NCBI GenBank assembly: GCA_031553495.1
Contig: JAVBLN010000045.1
Span: 1-64,000, forward strand
Length of the DNA stretch: 64,000 bases
Direction of reading: 5' to 3'
Origin: Pinibacter sp031553495
GTDB taxonomy: Bacteria > Bacteroidota > Bacteroidia > Chitinophagales > Chitinophagaceae
Under the pieces are notes generated by a model. The model searched no databases. It was not told the DNA's origin and worked only from the letters and a program-made list of their open reading frames with translations. Position numbers and translations under genes: made by a program. Shown piece after piece: positions 35,579-44,426 of the stretch. Numbering within the stretch: position 1 is the first letter of the stretch; each line of letters begins with the position of its first letter.

Positions 35579-36379
35579 TCACCTCAGTACACCATTTTCA
35601 ACATTTAATTCTTTTAATAGTTCATCCAATATTTTTTCCTGTAGTACCAGTTTAGTATCTATAAAACCATGAGCCTGCAACCATACATTTATCATTACTT
35701 TATATCCATCCGGTTCTAATGATGATATTCCGATCCTGATATCAGGATCTTTCAATACATTCTTGTGCTCAGACAAAGTTCTTTGCAACACATCCTTCAC
35801 TTTGCTATAAGCAATGCCATAATTGAATTTCATTTCCACATCCAGCCTTCGCTTCCCTTCCATGCTTGTATTCACAATCACTTCATTGGAAAGTTTGCTG
35901 TTTGGAATAATTACGGTTCTGTTATCAAAAGTTAATACTACAGTATAAAAAATTTGAATGGAGGTTACGATACCCGATTGTCCTTGAGCTGTAATATTAT
36001 CACCAACACGATATGGTTTTAGGAGAAGTATAAGAATGCCACTCATGAAATTTTGTAAAGTACCCGACAACGCTAAACCCGCTGCTACACCAAATGCACC
36101 GATCAACGCTGTAAAGATAGTAACCTTCACGCCTACTATATCCATCAATGCGAAAATCATCAGAAGCTGCAACACAATACTAATAAGGCTCAGCAAAAAA
36201 GGTTGTAATGTAGCATCTACATCTTCCTTTATCATCAGCTTTCTAATCCACCTTCTCAATAAACGTATTAGCCACTGTGCGATAATAAATATAACAACAG
36301 CCAATAAAATTTTCCCGCCATGCAGTAATATCCAACTTTTAAAAACAACAAACATTTCATCCAATTTCATTTTATGCAT
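35579..36379 (-). CDS. Small-conductance mechanosensitive channel (MscS family)
   Basis: It opens under membrane tension to release solutes on osmotic downshock. The 266 residues give three membrane helices (ILLAVVIFIIAQWLIRLL, ISIVLQLLMIFALMDIVGV and the pore helix AALIGAFGVAAGLALSGTLQNF), followed by the MscS beta-domain (GDNITAQGQSGIVTSIQIFYTVV, VIIPNSKLSNEVIVNTS). An ATG at 36370 is an alternative start. It is 85 bp upstream of treY. A simple CTTTCAATTTTCAAC repeat begins right at its stop codon. Confidence 0.92.
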   Translation of the reverse strand: MHKMKLDEMFVVFKSWILLHGGKILLAVVIFIIAQWLIRLLRRWIRKLMIKEDVDATLQPFLLSLISIVLQLLMIFALMDIVGVKVTIFTALIGAFGVAAGLALSGTLQNFMSGILILLLKPYRVGDNITAQGQSGIVTSIQIFYTVVLTFDNRTVIIPNSKLSNEVIVNTSMEGKRRLDVEMKFNYGIAYSKVKDVLQRTLSEHKNVLKDPDIRIGISSLEPDGYKVMINVWLQAHGFIDTKLVLQEKILDELLKELNVENGVLR

Positions 36380-36567
36380 TTTTAAAACTTTGCATAAAAT
36401 ATTGCGCCTTAAATTGTTTTAACCGAAACAATTAAATGATAAAATCGAGCATTATATCATTTGTAGAAATTTTGGGACAATTAAAAGAGTTAAAAATTGA
36501 AAGTTGAAAGTGCTGGTAATATCTAAATGAATTCACTCAAAACTCATTACTCATAACTTTTTTGAAA

Positions 36568-36629
36568 CCGGCGATATTGCTACTATTAAGCATCGTTGTG
36601 TCACTCACTTGTGCGGTTGTAATACTATT
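36568..36629 (+). repeat. R1 intergenic repeat, copy 16
   Basis: Class-A copy after CTCATAACTTTTTTG; left end of a 352-bp composite (36568-36919). Confidence 0.9.
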
Positions 36630-36657
36630 GGGCAATTTGGTTGTTGGTTGTTGGCGT

Positions 36658-36765
36658 TTAACCACAAGGGACACGACAAGAGGCACAAAGGCCACAAGGA
36701 TTGGTAGCAATTCAGCCTACCCTTGTGTGCCCTGTGCTTCCCTTTGTGGCCCTTGTGGTTAAAAC
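36658..36765. repeat. Inverted CCACAAGGG repeat inside an R1 composite
   Basis: AACCACAAGGGACACG at the left and GTGGCCCTTGTGGTTAAA at the right are inverted relatives. The right part repeats 284-327, beside R1 copy 1. Confidence 0.6.
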
Positions 36766-36856
36766 ACTCATAACTCAACTCATCTCTCATACTTTAAAAA
36801 CAAAACTGCAAAATTTGAGATTAACACAAATTTTGCAGTTAAACTTTTCAGGGCTC

Positions 36857-36919
36857 AATAGCTATTCTACAGATGAACGGAGCGTCGCAACCGAAGCCTC
36901 ATCAGGGCGCTACCGCCGG
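36857..36919 (-). repeat. R1 intergenic repeat, copy 17
   Basis: Class-B copy: AATAGCTATTCTACAGATGA, core CGGAGCGTCGCAACC, then GCCTCATCAGGGCGCTACCGCCGG. Right partner of copy 16. Confidence 0.88.
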
Positions 36920-36950
36920 CCCCATAATAACAATTTTAAAACATCAGAGG

Positions 36951-38168
36951 CTATTTCAACACCTCTGCCAGTTTGTCCTCAAGATCTTTACCACGCAATG
37001 ATTCAGCAATTACTTTCCCCTGCGGATCAATTAATATGTTATAAGGAATTCCTCTGAATTTATAAGTATTCACGGCAGCGCTCGCCCAAAATTTCAGGTC
37101 GCTCACATTTGTCCATTCCAATTTGTCATCTTTAATTGCCTGTTGCCATTGGTCTTTTTCTTTATCAAGAGATACACCCAGTATGGCAAAATTCTTTCCT
37201 TTGAATTTGTTATACGCGTCCACCACATTCGGATTTTCCGCACGGCACGGCCCGCACCAACTTGCCCAAAAATCTACTAACAAATATTTTCCTTTGAAAT
37301 CCGAAAGAGATATCATTTTCCCATTGCCATCCGGCAATGATAATGAGGGAGCGCTCTTCCCAACCCATGAAGTCTCATCTTCTTGCATCTTACGCTCTTT
37401 TTCCGCGAGAATTTGCTGTTGGTCGTATGTGGCTTTCAACTGAGTAAGCGGCTTATACTCAGGAAATTTTTTCACTGTCGCCAGCAACGCTTTTTCAAAT
37501 TCATCTTTTTGAAATGATCGGGAAGTATAGCTGAGAACAAACAAACTTACAACAGGATTTGAGGAACCTGTAAGCGAATTATTTAGGAAAGTATTTAGTG
37601 AATTAATTTCTTCGTTTTTCTTTTGTGTTGTAGCAATAATCAAACTATCGGATGCGGCATTCTTTTTTAAGCTGTCAACTGTGGCAAATGCTCTGTTAAC
37701 AGCAAAGAGTTTTTCCGAATAAGATTTCATAAAATCATTTAATTGCTGACTGGCCACCGATTTGCTTACCTGGCAATAATTTGTATGCTGCGAAAAATCA
37801 ATATTCACAGTCATTTCTTCCACATCATTCACTACCAGCACCATCGGACCATTTTCTACCAATATCTGGTAAAGGTTTTCCTGTGCGCTGCTTCCTTTCA
37901 ATGTAAACGATCCTGAGGTTTCTTTTATCATTCCGCTATCCAGCAACACCGGCGTTTGTTCTTCACCGTAAGGTATTTCTTCCAGCGTTACTTTTAACGG
38001 AACGGCCTTGCGGGCACTATCTGAAAAGCTGCCTGCCTGCCATAGTTTATCGGCGTTTTTATAATTCACTGTTATCTTAAACGCGTCGCCTTTTTTGTGC
38101 TTGCACGCAATTGAAAACAGCATCACGAAAGAGGTAATTACAAGGATTGTTTTTTTTAGTAATTGCAT
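36951..38168 (-). CDS. TlpA-like thioredoxin-family lipoprotein with DUF4369 domain
   Basis: The 405-residue protein begins with a lipoprotein signal (VMLFSIAC, lipidated Cys about residue 22). A DUF4369 domain (about 30-140) and a helical linker precede a thioredoxin fold with the redox site WCGPC at 304-308. Proteins of this build reduce or isomerise disulfides on the periplasmic side of the envelope, and the family is greatly expanded in Bacteroidota. It starts 21 bp after gatB and probably shares its transcript, although no functional tie is evident. Confidence 0.92.
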   Translation of the reverse strand: MQLLKKTILVITSFVMLFSIACKHKKGDAFKITVNYKNADKLWQAGSFSDSARKAVPLKVTLEEIPYGEEQTPVLLDSGMIKETSGSFTLKGSSAQENLYQILVENGPMVLVVNDVEEMTVNIDFSQHTNYCQVSKSVASQQLNDFMKSYSEKLFAVNRAFATVDSLKKNAASDSLIIATTQKKNEEINSLNTFLNNSLTGSSNPVVSLFVLSYTSRSFQKDEFEKALLATVKKFPEYKPLTQLKATYDQQQILAEKERKMQEDETSWVGKSAPSLSLPDGNGKMISLSDFKGKYLLVDFWASWCGPCRAENPNVVDAYNKFKGKNFAILGVSLDKEKDQWQQAIKDDKLEWTNVSDLKFWASAAVNTYKFRGIPYNILIDPQGKVIAESLRGKDLEDKLAEVLK

Positions 38169-38189
38169 TATTTTGTTTTATCGTTAAAG

Positions 38190-39641
38190 TTATTGATTCA
38201 ATTTTTCAGTTAGCATTTGTGTGGCCACTTTAGGATCAGCTTTACCTTTCGACACTTTTTTCACTTCTCCCATAAACAAACCGATCAGGCCCTTTTTCCC
38301 TTTTTTATACTCAGCTACTTTATCCGGCATTTTTGCCAGCACTTCATCCACCCAGGCAGCTATATTGTCAACATTCGATTCCTGCAATAAGTTCAGCGAC
38401 GTTGCAATTTCCAAGGCATTGGCTGCATTTCCACTTAACATTGCCGGAAATATTCTTGATGCCGCTATAGAAAAACTCACTTTCCCACTTTCTACCAATT
38501 CTATAACCTGGGCAAGTTTTTCAGGCTGCAAGGTAAAATCTTCAATGGTAATATTGTTTTCTTTCAGATTAGATTTTACAGGCCCCAGCAACCAGTTTGC
38601 CGCAGGCTTAATATGAGCTGTACATTGTATAAGCTTTTCAAAATATTGAATGGTTCCGCTATCATCGCAAATCACCCTCGCGTCATACTCTGAAAGGTTT
38701 AGATCCTTCATGTATTTGGCTACCAATGCTTCAGGCAAGGGCGGCATGGCCTGTTGCACTTTTAAAAGTTCTTCTTCACTTACAATGAATGGCGGCAAAT
38801 CGGGGTCCGGAAAATACCTGTAATCATTTGCTTCCTCTTTCGTGCGAAGCGCAAAGGTAGTGTCATTAGTGGCATCAAAGCTACGTGTTTGTTGTATAAT
38901 CTTTTCACCTTTTTCAACCAACTCAATCATTCTGTCTACTTCGTAATCAATGGCTTTTTTTACATTACGGATTGAATTAAGATTCTTGACCTCCACTTTG
39001 GTGCCAAGTTTTGTTTCGCCTCTTAATCTTATTGAAATATTTGCATCGCAGCGCAAACTGCCTTCCTCCATATTTCCATCGCACACATTAAGATAACGCA
39101 CAAGTTTGCGCAGCTCGGTTACGTAAGCATACGCCTCTTCGCTGCTATGCAAATCAGGCTCTGACACAATTTCTACCAGGGGTACTCCGGCGCGGTTTAA
39201 ATCGATACAGGTATTTTTTTCATCAAGGTCGTGAATACTTTTTCCGGCATCTTCTTCCAAATGAATGCGGTTTAGTTTTACATTTCTTTTCCCTTCGGAA
39301 GTGCGTATTTCCACGTAACCACCTTTACATATAGGCGTGGTATGCTGCGAGATCTGGTAACCTTTCGGCAAATCAGGATAGAAATAATTTTTCCGGGCAA
39401 AATAATTTGTGCGCTCAATTTCGCAACCACAAGCCAATCCCAGCTTTAAAGCGAGTTCCACAGCTTTGCGATTCAGCTTAGGCAATGAGCCGGGATAAGC
39501 CAGGGCAATAGGACTAATATGCGTATTGGGCTCACCGCCAAACGCAGCGCTGTCGCCACTAAAAAGTTTGCTCTCAGTAAGTAATTGAGCATGAACCTCT
39601 AATCCAATCACCACTTCGTACTTGTCTCTGCCTTGTATCAT
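38190..39641 (-). CDS. gatB: Aspartyl/glutamyl-tRNA(Asn/Gln) amidotransferase subunit B
   Basis: GatB activates and amidates Glu-tRNA(Gln) or Asp-tRNA(Asn), working with GatA and GatC. It keeps YEVVIGLEVHAQL, LPKGYQISQHTTPI, LEEDAGKSIHD and GVPLVEIVSEPDLHS, and it ends with the tRNA-binding YqeY-like tail (GLIGLFMGEVKKVSKGKADPK). I start at the ATG at 39641 (MIQGRDKYEV, 483 residues); an upstream extension to 39686 has no family support. gatA and gatC are not in the window. Confidence 0.96.
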   Translation of the reverse strand: MIQGRDKYEVVIGLEVHAQLLTESKLFSGDSAAFGGEPNTHISPIALAYPGSLPKLNRKAVELALKLGLACGCEIERTNYFARKNYFYPDLPKGYQISQHTTPICKGGYVEIRTSEGKRNVKLNRIHLEEDAGKSIHDLDEKNTCIDLNRAGVPLVEIVSEPDLHSSEEAYAYVTELRKLVRYLNVCDGNMEEGSLRCDANISIRLRGETKLGTKVEVKNLNSIRNVKKAIDYEVDRMIELVEKGEKIIQQTRSFDATNDTTFALRTKEEANDYRYFPDPDLPPFIVSEEELLKVQQAMPPLPEALVAKYMKDLNLSEYDARVICDDSGTIQYFEKLIQCTAHIKPAANWLLGPVKSNLKENNITIEDFTLQPEKLAQVIELVESGKVSFSIAASRIFPAMLSGNAANALEIATSLNLLQESNVDNIAAWVDEVLAKMPDKVAEYKKGKKGLIGLFMGEVKKVSKGKADPKVATQMLTEKLNQ

Positions 39642-39779
39642 AATGAAACTTTCCTTTAAACAAATTACATTAAAAATAATTTGCAAAACTATCGAATAAT
39701 CAAATTATTGAATCAATGAATTAATGAAAAGGCAAACATTAGCTTATACAGCCTGCTTCACTCATTCAATCATTTGTCC

Positions 39780-39842
39780 AACAGCATTACCACAGTTGAA
39801 CGGAGCGTCGCAACCGGTGCGCAATCAGGGCTCTGCTGCCGG
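39780..39842 (-). repeat. R1 intergenic repeat, copy 18
   Basis: Class-B copy: ACAGCATTACCACAGTTGAA, core CGGAGCGTCGCAACC, then GCGCAATCAGGGCTCTGCTGCCGG. It lies back to back with copy 19. Confidence 0.88.
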
Positions 39843-39910
39843 CTCCATTATCAAAAATCAAAAATTAGACATTGTATAAGCCTATGCAGTAAATCGCATT
39901 TTTTTTGGGG

Positions 39911-39974
39911 GACGAGCCGTTGTAATACTATTCAACATCGTTGTGTCACTCACTTCAACTGTAGTAATTCTATT
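39911..39974 (+). repeat. R1 intergenic repeat, copy 19
   Basis: T-run, degenerate left arm, then TATTCAACATCGTTGTGTCACTCAC and TAGTAATTCTATTC. It opens a pair with copy 20 that encloses the PDZ gene. Confidence 0.8.
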
Positions 39975-40057
39975 CATCAATTTGTACATCCTCACTTATT
40001 GCAAACAACACAAAATTCTGAGCCCAATTATTCTATAATTCAATCATTCAATAATTG

Positions 40058-40090
40058 AAAAAGGGCCATGAGCAAATCAACTCATGACCC
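40058..40090 (-). terminator. Rho-independent terminator of the PDZ protein gene
   Basis: On the minus strand GGGTCATGAG and CTCATGGCCC form a 10-bp stem with one mismatch and an 8-base loop, followed by TTTTT. It is 26 bp beyond the stop. Confidence 0.78.
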
Positions 40091-40115
40091 CAAAACGATA
40101 GGCTGATAAAAAAAA

Positions 40116-41141
40116 TTAAAGCGTTGCTGTTTTTAATTTCTTAGGTATTTTAACTTCAAGGTTGTGTATTTTACCGTCCCGGTTTACTTTCACGGAAATC
40201 GAGCTTTTATCTCTGGCAGCCCGGGTCGCATTGATCAATTCATCAGTATTGGCAATCATTTTTCCGTCACAAGCAGTAATTATATCGCCTTCTTTAATAC
40301 CCGCTTTTGCCGCATTTGATGAATCTTCTACATTTAAAACCTTAACACCTTTTCCTTCCTCCATATCTTGCGCTTTAATGCCCAGTCTGACGCCACCACC
40401 ACCACGATACATAAAAGGCTTCATATCACCCAGGCCTCTCAATGCGTCTAGTCCATCCAGGTTTAAATCAAAAGCGCCTTCCGGAACATTATACCTGTAC
40501 ACATTTTCTACCTTTCTTTTACTCAATTCTGTAGTTACTCTTTGTTCTTTATTATTTCGTTTATACGTAATTGTTACTTTTTCTTCAGGTTTGTATGAAC
40601 CAATAGTTTTACTTAAATCTTCCGGAGTATTAATAACCACATTATCAACTTTTGTAATAATGTCCCCCACTTTCAGACCGGCTTTTTCCGCTGCGGATCC
40701 GGGTACAACTTCGGCAATTTTTACACCTCCATCAACCTTTTCCGATTGCACGCCCAGAAAGCCTTTATTCTCATCTTCAAAATTGAACCTGAAATCTCTT
40801 TGTATGCGGAAAGGCGAATTAGAGCCACCGGGAGGAACAGTAAAAGCGAAATCGCCGCCTTCACCATGTATAATCACTTTTTTTCTGCGAATAGAAAGAT
40901 CATCATCCTTGAACTCAGCCAGTGGCTTTCCATTTACTGTAACCACGCCATCATTTATTTCGATGGTTACCTTTTTGTTCTTGTCATCATCACTCTTTTT
41001 CTTAATGATGATTTCGTCATATTGGTTCAGCTTATCTTTATCCTTATCCGGGCTTTTTTGTTTTCCCTCTTGTGCGAAAACTGCGCCACCAATAAGAGCT
41101 GCCGCAAAAAGAGCGAAAGCCTTAGAAGTAAAATATTTCAT
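40116..41141 (-). CDS. Exported protein with two PDZ domains
   Basis: The 341-residue protein has a signal peptide (KYFTSKAFALFAAALIGGAVFAQ), a charged lysine/aspartate-rich segment (EGKQKSPDKDKDKLNQYDE), and two PDZ domains (about 130-215, FLGVQSEKVDGGVKIAEVVP; about 250-335, RLGIKAQDMEEGKGVKVLNV). No trypsin-like or other protease domain is present, so it is more likely a binding or adaptor protein of the periplasm than an HtrA protease. It is a single gene with its own terminator and sits between facing R1 copies. Confidence 0.88.
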   Translation of the reverse strand: MKYFTSKAFALFAAALIGGAVFAQEGKQKSPDKDKDKLNQYDEIIIKKKSDDDKNKKVTIEINDGVVTVNGKPLAEFKDDDLSIRRKKVIIHGEGGDFAFTVPPGGSNSPFRIQRDFRFNFEDENKGFLGVQSEKVDGGVKIAEVVPGSAAEKAGLKVGDIITKVDNVVINTPEDLSKTIGSYKPEEKVTITYKRNNKEQRVTTELSKRKVENVYRYNVPEGAFDLNLDGLDALRGLGDMKPFMYRGGGGVRLGIKAQDMEEGKGVKVLNVEDSSNAAKAGIKEGDIITACDGKMIANTDELINATRAARDKSSISVKVNRDGKIHNLEVKIPKKLKTATL

Positions 41142-41349
41142 AGATCAAAAATTTATATTAAACAAGTACGTTTTTTTTCGTAGATCAAATATAGTTCATT
41201 TTATGATATACGAAAGTTTTCGCAAATATTTTTTTCTTTTTAACTAATTTTTGGCTAATTAATAATTATCAATTAATAATTCTTACGAGTGATTGGCGGG
41301 TTGATAAGATATTTTAGAATATTTAGGATATGCATATATGTTAGTATTT

Positions 41350-41386
41350 CCAAGTATCCTACACCTTTGAGGTGTAGGATACTTGG
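41350..41386. repeat. Perfect 17-bp hairpin
   Basis: CCAAGTATCCTACACCT and its exact reverse complement are separated by TTG. It lies in the 550-bp gap between the MsbA-like and PDZ genes and is followed by two further hairpins. Confidence 0.8.
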
Positions 41387-41396
41387 ACTTGGAAAC

Positions 41397-41450
41397 CTAT
41401 ACTGATGCTAAAAGCAACAGTATAGTGCTGCAAGGCTGTAAGCCTTGCAG
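41397..41450. repeat. Two adjacent perfect hairpins
   Basis: CTATACTG / CAGTATAG (41397-41404, 41418-41425) and CTGCAAGGCT / AGCCTTGCAG (41428-41437, 41441-41450, loop GTA). Together with 41350-41386 they make a three-hairpin block of 101 bp. It may be a structured RNA or a dispersed palindromic repeat. Confidence 0.7.
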
Positions 41451-41549
41451 AGCGTAAAAATTAGTTGATAGTTGAAAGTGCTTTTTACACTAATTGCTAG
41501 CAAAAACAAAAGCACTCATTACTCAAAACTCAAAACTCATAACTTGTTG

Positions 41550-41612
41550 AATAGCATTACTACCGTACAAGTGAGTGACACAACAGAAGCTTAATAGTAG
41601 CACTTCTGCCGG
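41550..41612 (-). repeat. R1 intergenic repeat, copy 20
   Basis: Class-A copy ending CACTTCTGCCGG, preceded by ACTCAAAACTCATAACTTG words. It lies just downstream of the MsbA-like gene. Confidence 0.9.
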
Positions 41613-41690
41613 CTCCATAAAAAAATAAAACTTCTGTGAGAACACGTCTCATCATTGTCATCTGTGTACCAAAACAAAAAAACGCGATTC

Positions 41691-43502
41691 TTATTTCACC
41701 TCCTGCATGTCCACCAGTTTCTTATAAAAACCGTTGTAAGCAATCAGTTCGTCATGTGTACCGCGTTCTACAATTTCGCCTTTTTGCAAAACAATAATTT
41801 CATCGGCATTACGAATGGTTGATAACCTATGTGCAATTACTATACTGGTGCGGCTTTGCATCATATTATTAATTGCATCCTGCACCAGCCTTTCACTTTC
41901 CGTATCAAGGGAAGATGTTGCTTCATCCAATATAAGTATTGGCGGATTTTTCAATACCGCCCTGGCGATGGTAAGTCTTTGCCTTTCACCACCGCTCAGT
42001 TTCATTCCCCTGTCACCAATATTTGTGTTGTAGCCTTCTTCTTTTTGTACAATAAATTTATGTGCATTGGCCACGGTAGCAGCGTTCACAATTTCATCGT
42101 GCGTGGCCTTCGGAGCGCCTAAAGCAATATTATTAGCAATGGAATCATTAAACAAAATGGGCTCTTGCGTAACTATGCTTATATGACTTCTGATTGAGGC
42201 CAAAGCATAATCTTTAATATTCACGCCATCAATGAGCACTTCACCTTCTGTGGCATCATGAAACCTGGGAACCAGATCGGCCAGGGTAGATTTTCCCGCA
42301 CCGGAAGATCCAACCAGCGCCACCGTTTTTCCCTTCTTAATAGTCAGATTAATATTCTTTAAAATTGCCGCATCTTCATACGCAAAGCTCACATTGCGCA
42401 ATTCGATGCAATCATTAAATGCAGGTAATTCTTTGCCGGAAGGGTTGTCATCAACTGTTACCGGCGCATTCAGCACTTCTTCCACACGTTCAATAGCTGC
42501 AGCGCCTCTTTGTATATTAAAAAAAGAAGTGGATATATTTTTTGCAGGATTAATAACCATTGCGAAAAGAGCGATATATGCCAGCAAACCCGAAGCGCTA
42601 AGGCTATTTCCGCCGCCGAGAACCAGTCGTCCACCAAAATAAAGAATAATACATAATACAATTACACCTAGCAATTCTGTAAGCGGTGATGCAAGATCGC
42701 GCCGTGCATTCATTTTTCTGCGGGTGTGAAAAAGAGCATTATTCACTTTAAAAAATCTTGTGCTTAATAATTTCTCCGCCAAAAACGCTTTGATTACACG
42801 CAATCCACTCAATGTTTCATCCATTATGGATAAACTTTCACCCAACAGTAAAGCGGCATCCTGCGATTGTGTTTTTAATTTGCGGCTTATTCTGCCAACA
42901 AGGAATCCTGTAAGTGGCAATAATATCAACAGAAAAAGAGATAACATTGGAGAAATTAACACAAGAGCGCCTAAATACCCGATTATAGTTATCGGATCTT
43001 TTATGAATCCTTCCATAGTGCCCACTATTGAAACTTCAATTTCACCGATATCATTCGTCATCCGCGACATGATATCGCCTTTTCTTTTTTCGGTAAAATA
43101 ACCAATTGGCAGGGAAAGTATCTTGTTATATAAATCGCCCCTCATTTCTGTAACCACCGCACTTCTTATAGGAGCAGATAATAAGTTGGATAAATACAGA
43201 AATAAGTTTTTAAGAAAAGTGGCGCCAACCAAAAAGAAACAAATAATACTTAGCGCCGCTACACGCCCATTGGGCTGTTGAATAACTTTTTCAAGATAAC
43301 CATTGATGAAAGACATCATACGGTTATCAGTTAAAATTTGGTTTACTGGTTGATCAGGTTTAAAGATCAAATCAAAAAAAGGCATTAACATGGAAATTGA
43401 AAACACTCCAAAACCCGTTGATAACAGTATAAACAAAAAATAAAGCAATATTTTGTCGCTATACTTCTTTATGTACTTAAAAATCCTTGAAAACTTCTTC
43501 AT
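41691..43502 (-). CDS. MsbA-like ABC exporter (fused membrane and ATPase domains)
   Basis: The 603-residue half-transporter has six membrane helices (about 1-320) and a nucleotide-binding domain with Walker A (ALVGSSGAGKSTLADLV), Q-loop, signature LSGGERQRL, Walker B (ILILDEATSSLD) and the H-loop (IVIAHRLSTI). Such homodimers flip lipid A precursors, other lipids or drugs across the inner membrane. The conserved position next to rbfA suggests a housekeeping role, but the substrate is not certain. It is divergent from rbfA across 74 bp that holds a perfect 16-bp palindrome. Confidence 0.93.
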   Translation of the reverse strand: MKKFSRIFKYIKKYSDKILLYFLFILLSTGFGVFSISMLMPFFDLIFKPDQPVNQILTDNRMMSFINGYLEKVIQQPNGRVAALSIICFFLVGATFLKNLFLYLSNLLSAPIRSAVVTEMRGDLYNKILSLPIGYFTEKRKGDIMSRMTNDIGEIEVSIVGTMEGFIKDPITIIGYLGALVLISPMLSLFLLILLPLTGFLVGRISRKLKTQSQDAALLLGESLSIMDETLSGLRVIKAFLAEKLLSTRFFKVNNALFHTRRKMNARRDLASPLTELLGVIVLCIILYFGGRLVLGGGNSLSASGLLAYIALFAMVINPAKNISTSFFNIQRGAAAIERVEEVLNAPVTVDDNPSGKELPAFNDCIELRNVSFAYEDAAILKNINLTIKKGKTVALVGSSGAGKSTLADLVPRFHDATEGEVLIDGVNIKDYALASIRSHISIVTQEPILFNDSIANNIALGAPKATHDEIVNAATVANAHKFIVQKEEGYNTNIGDRGMKLSGGERQRLTIARAVLKNPPILILDEATSSLDTESERLVQDAINNMMQSRTSIVIAHRLSTIRNADEIIVLQKGEIVERGTHDELIAYNGFYKKLVDMQEVK

Positions 43503-43544
43503 TGTGAATTTGCTACGTTGGTTTTATGCCGCTTCGGTATTAAA

Positions 43545-43560
43545 GCTGTAAATTTACAGC
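43545..43560. promoter_or_regulatory. Perfect 16-bp palindrome between msbA-like gene and rbfA
   Basis: GCTGTAAATTTACAGC is its own reverse complement. It lies in the short divergent promoter region, next to a -7 box for the minus strand, so it may be an operator. Confidence 0.5.
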
Positions 43561-43563
43561 GAA

Positions 43564-43571
43564 CAAAGGTA
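43564..43571 (-). promoter_or_regulatory. Candidate -7 element for the MsbA-like gene
   Basis: TACCTTTG on the minus strand matches TAnnTTTG. The partner TTTG is about 23 bp upstream, which is wider than ideal. Confidence 0.4.
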
Positions 43572-43576
43572 ATATT

Positions 43577-43945
43577 ATGGAAGAAGGAAAAAGACAAAAA
43601 CAAGTGGCTGGTTTGCTAAATGAAGAACTAAATACTATTTTCCACAAATTAGGATTAAGCATGATGGATGGAGGAATGGTATCCATTTCATCAGTAAAAA
43701 TTACACCCGACCTACACGAAGCGAGAATATACCTCAGCTTTTTTCAAATAAAAGACACCACAGCTACACTTAAAAAAATTACGGAGCGTGAGTGGGAAAT
43801 TAAAAAAGAACTGGTTGCTAAAATAAAACACCAGTTGCGCACCATGCCCGAACTCAGGTTTTACATTGATGACACACTTGACTACGTTTTCAAAATGGAA
43901 GAACTGTTTAAAAAAATAAACCAGGGTGAAGAAGGGAAAGAATAG
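43577..43945 (+). CDS. rbfA: Ribosome-binding factor A
   Basis: RbfA helps mature the 16S rRNA 5' end on the 30S subunit. The 122-residue protein has the KH-like fold and family pattern (EEGKRQKQVAGLLNEELNTI, SISSVKITPDLHEARIYLSF, MPELRFYIDDTLDYVFKMEEL). In many Bacteroidota a LolC/E-type permease follows directly; here the RES/Xre pair lies between, on the other strand, and rbfA ends only 10 bp from the RES stop codon. Confidence 0.95.
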   Translation: MEEGKRQKQVAGLLNEELNTIFHKLGLSMMDGGMVSISSVKITPDLHEARIYLSFFQIKDTTATLKKITEREWEIKKELVAKIKHQLRTMPELRFYIDDTLDYVFKMEELFKKINQGEEGKE

Positions 43946-43955
43946 TTGATAGTGC

Positions 43956-44426
43956 TCACTTCTTCACTTTCATAAGCCTGTCATCAAATGAAATACCGGT
44001 TTCTTCAACAATCTTTATTTTAGAAAAATCCTTGTGATTGGGATTGATTAGATAATTGTTTTCATAAGGCTGCACTGCAGACGGCACGCTCATTACAAGA
44101 AATTTTCCTTCTTCAACAAACTTATCGCCAATTTTTTGAAGCATCGCCGGAGAAGGATATTTATTCCATTGCGCGGGTAGATCTTTTGCCTGTATATATA
44201 ATATATCAGATGGCGAAATATCCAACTGTATTTTTATCATGCAAAACTGCGGCATACGTGCCACCGATGATATATGCACCAGCGTTTCCAGCATAGCCAG
44301 CGACGGGCTTCCGGCGGTATAAAGAATATATGTACCCTTACTGTTCCATCTACCCGGGTAATTCGCTGCGCCAAAGCCTGACAAGTCTCTGCAATATTTG
44401 CAGGAGGTGATTCTAAATACTTCCAT
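43956..44426 (-). CDS. RES-domain toxin of a RES/Xre toxin-antitoxin system
   Basis: RES toxins (ParT/MbcT type) attack NAD+ or ADP-ribosylate metabolic enzymes. The 156-residue protein shows the RES pattern: Arg in MEVFRIT, GRWNSKGTYILYTAGSPSLAMLETLVHI, and a late Ser (KDFSKIKIVEETGISFDDRL). It overlaps the antitoxin stop by one base (TAATG), the normal translational coupling in these pairs. The orientation opposes rbfA and the lolE-like gene on either side, which suggests a transferred module. Confidence 0.92.
   Translation of the reverse strand: MEVFRITSCKYCRDLSGFGAANYPGRWNSKGTYILYTAGSPSLAMLETLVHISSVARMPQFCMIKIQLDISPSDILYIQAKDLPAQWNKYPSPAMLQKIGDKFVEEGKFLVMSVPSAVQPYENNYLINPNHKDFSKIKIVEETGISFDDRLMKVKK

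Noticed and set aside
40162..41247. 361-codon open frame on the plus strand opposite the PDZ gene
   Set aside because: It mirrors a clear signal-peptide/double-PDZ gene with a terminator; the plus-strand product shows no recognisable domain.
41350..41450. Tandem hairpins as a Rho-independent terminator of the MsbA-like or PDZ gene
   Set aside because: No T-run follows any of the stems, and the PDZ gene already has a terminator at 40058-40090.
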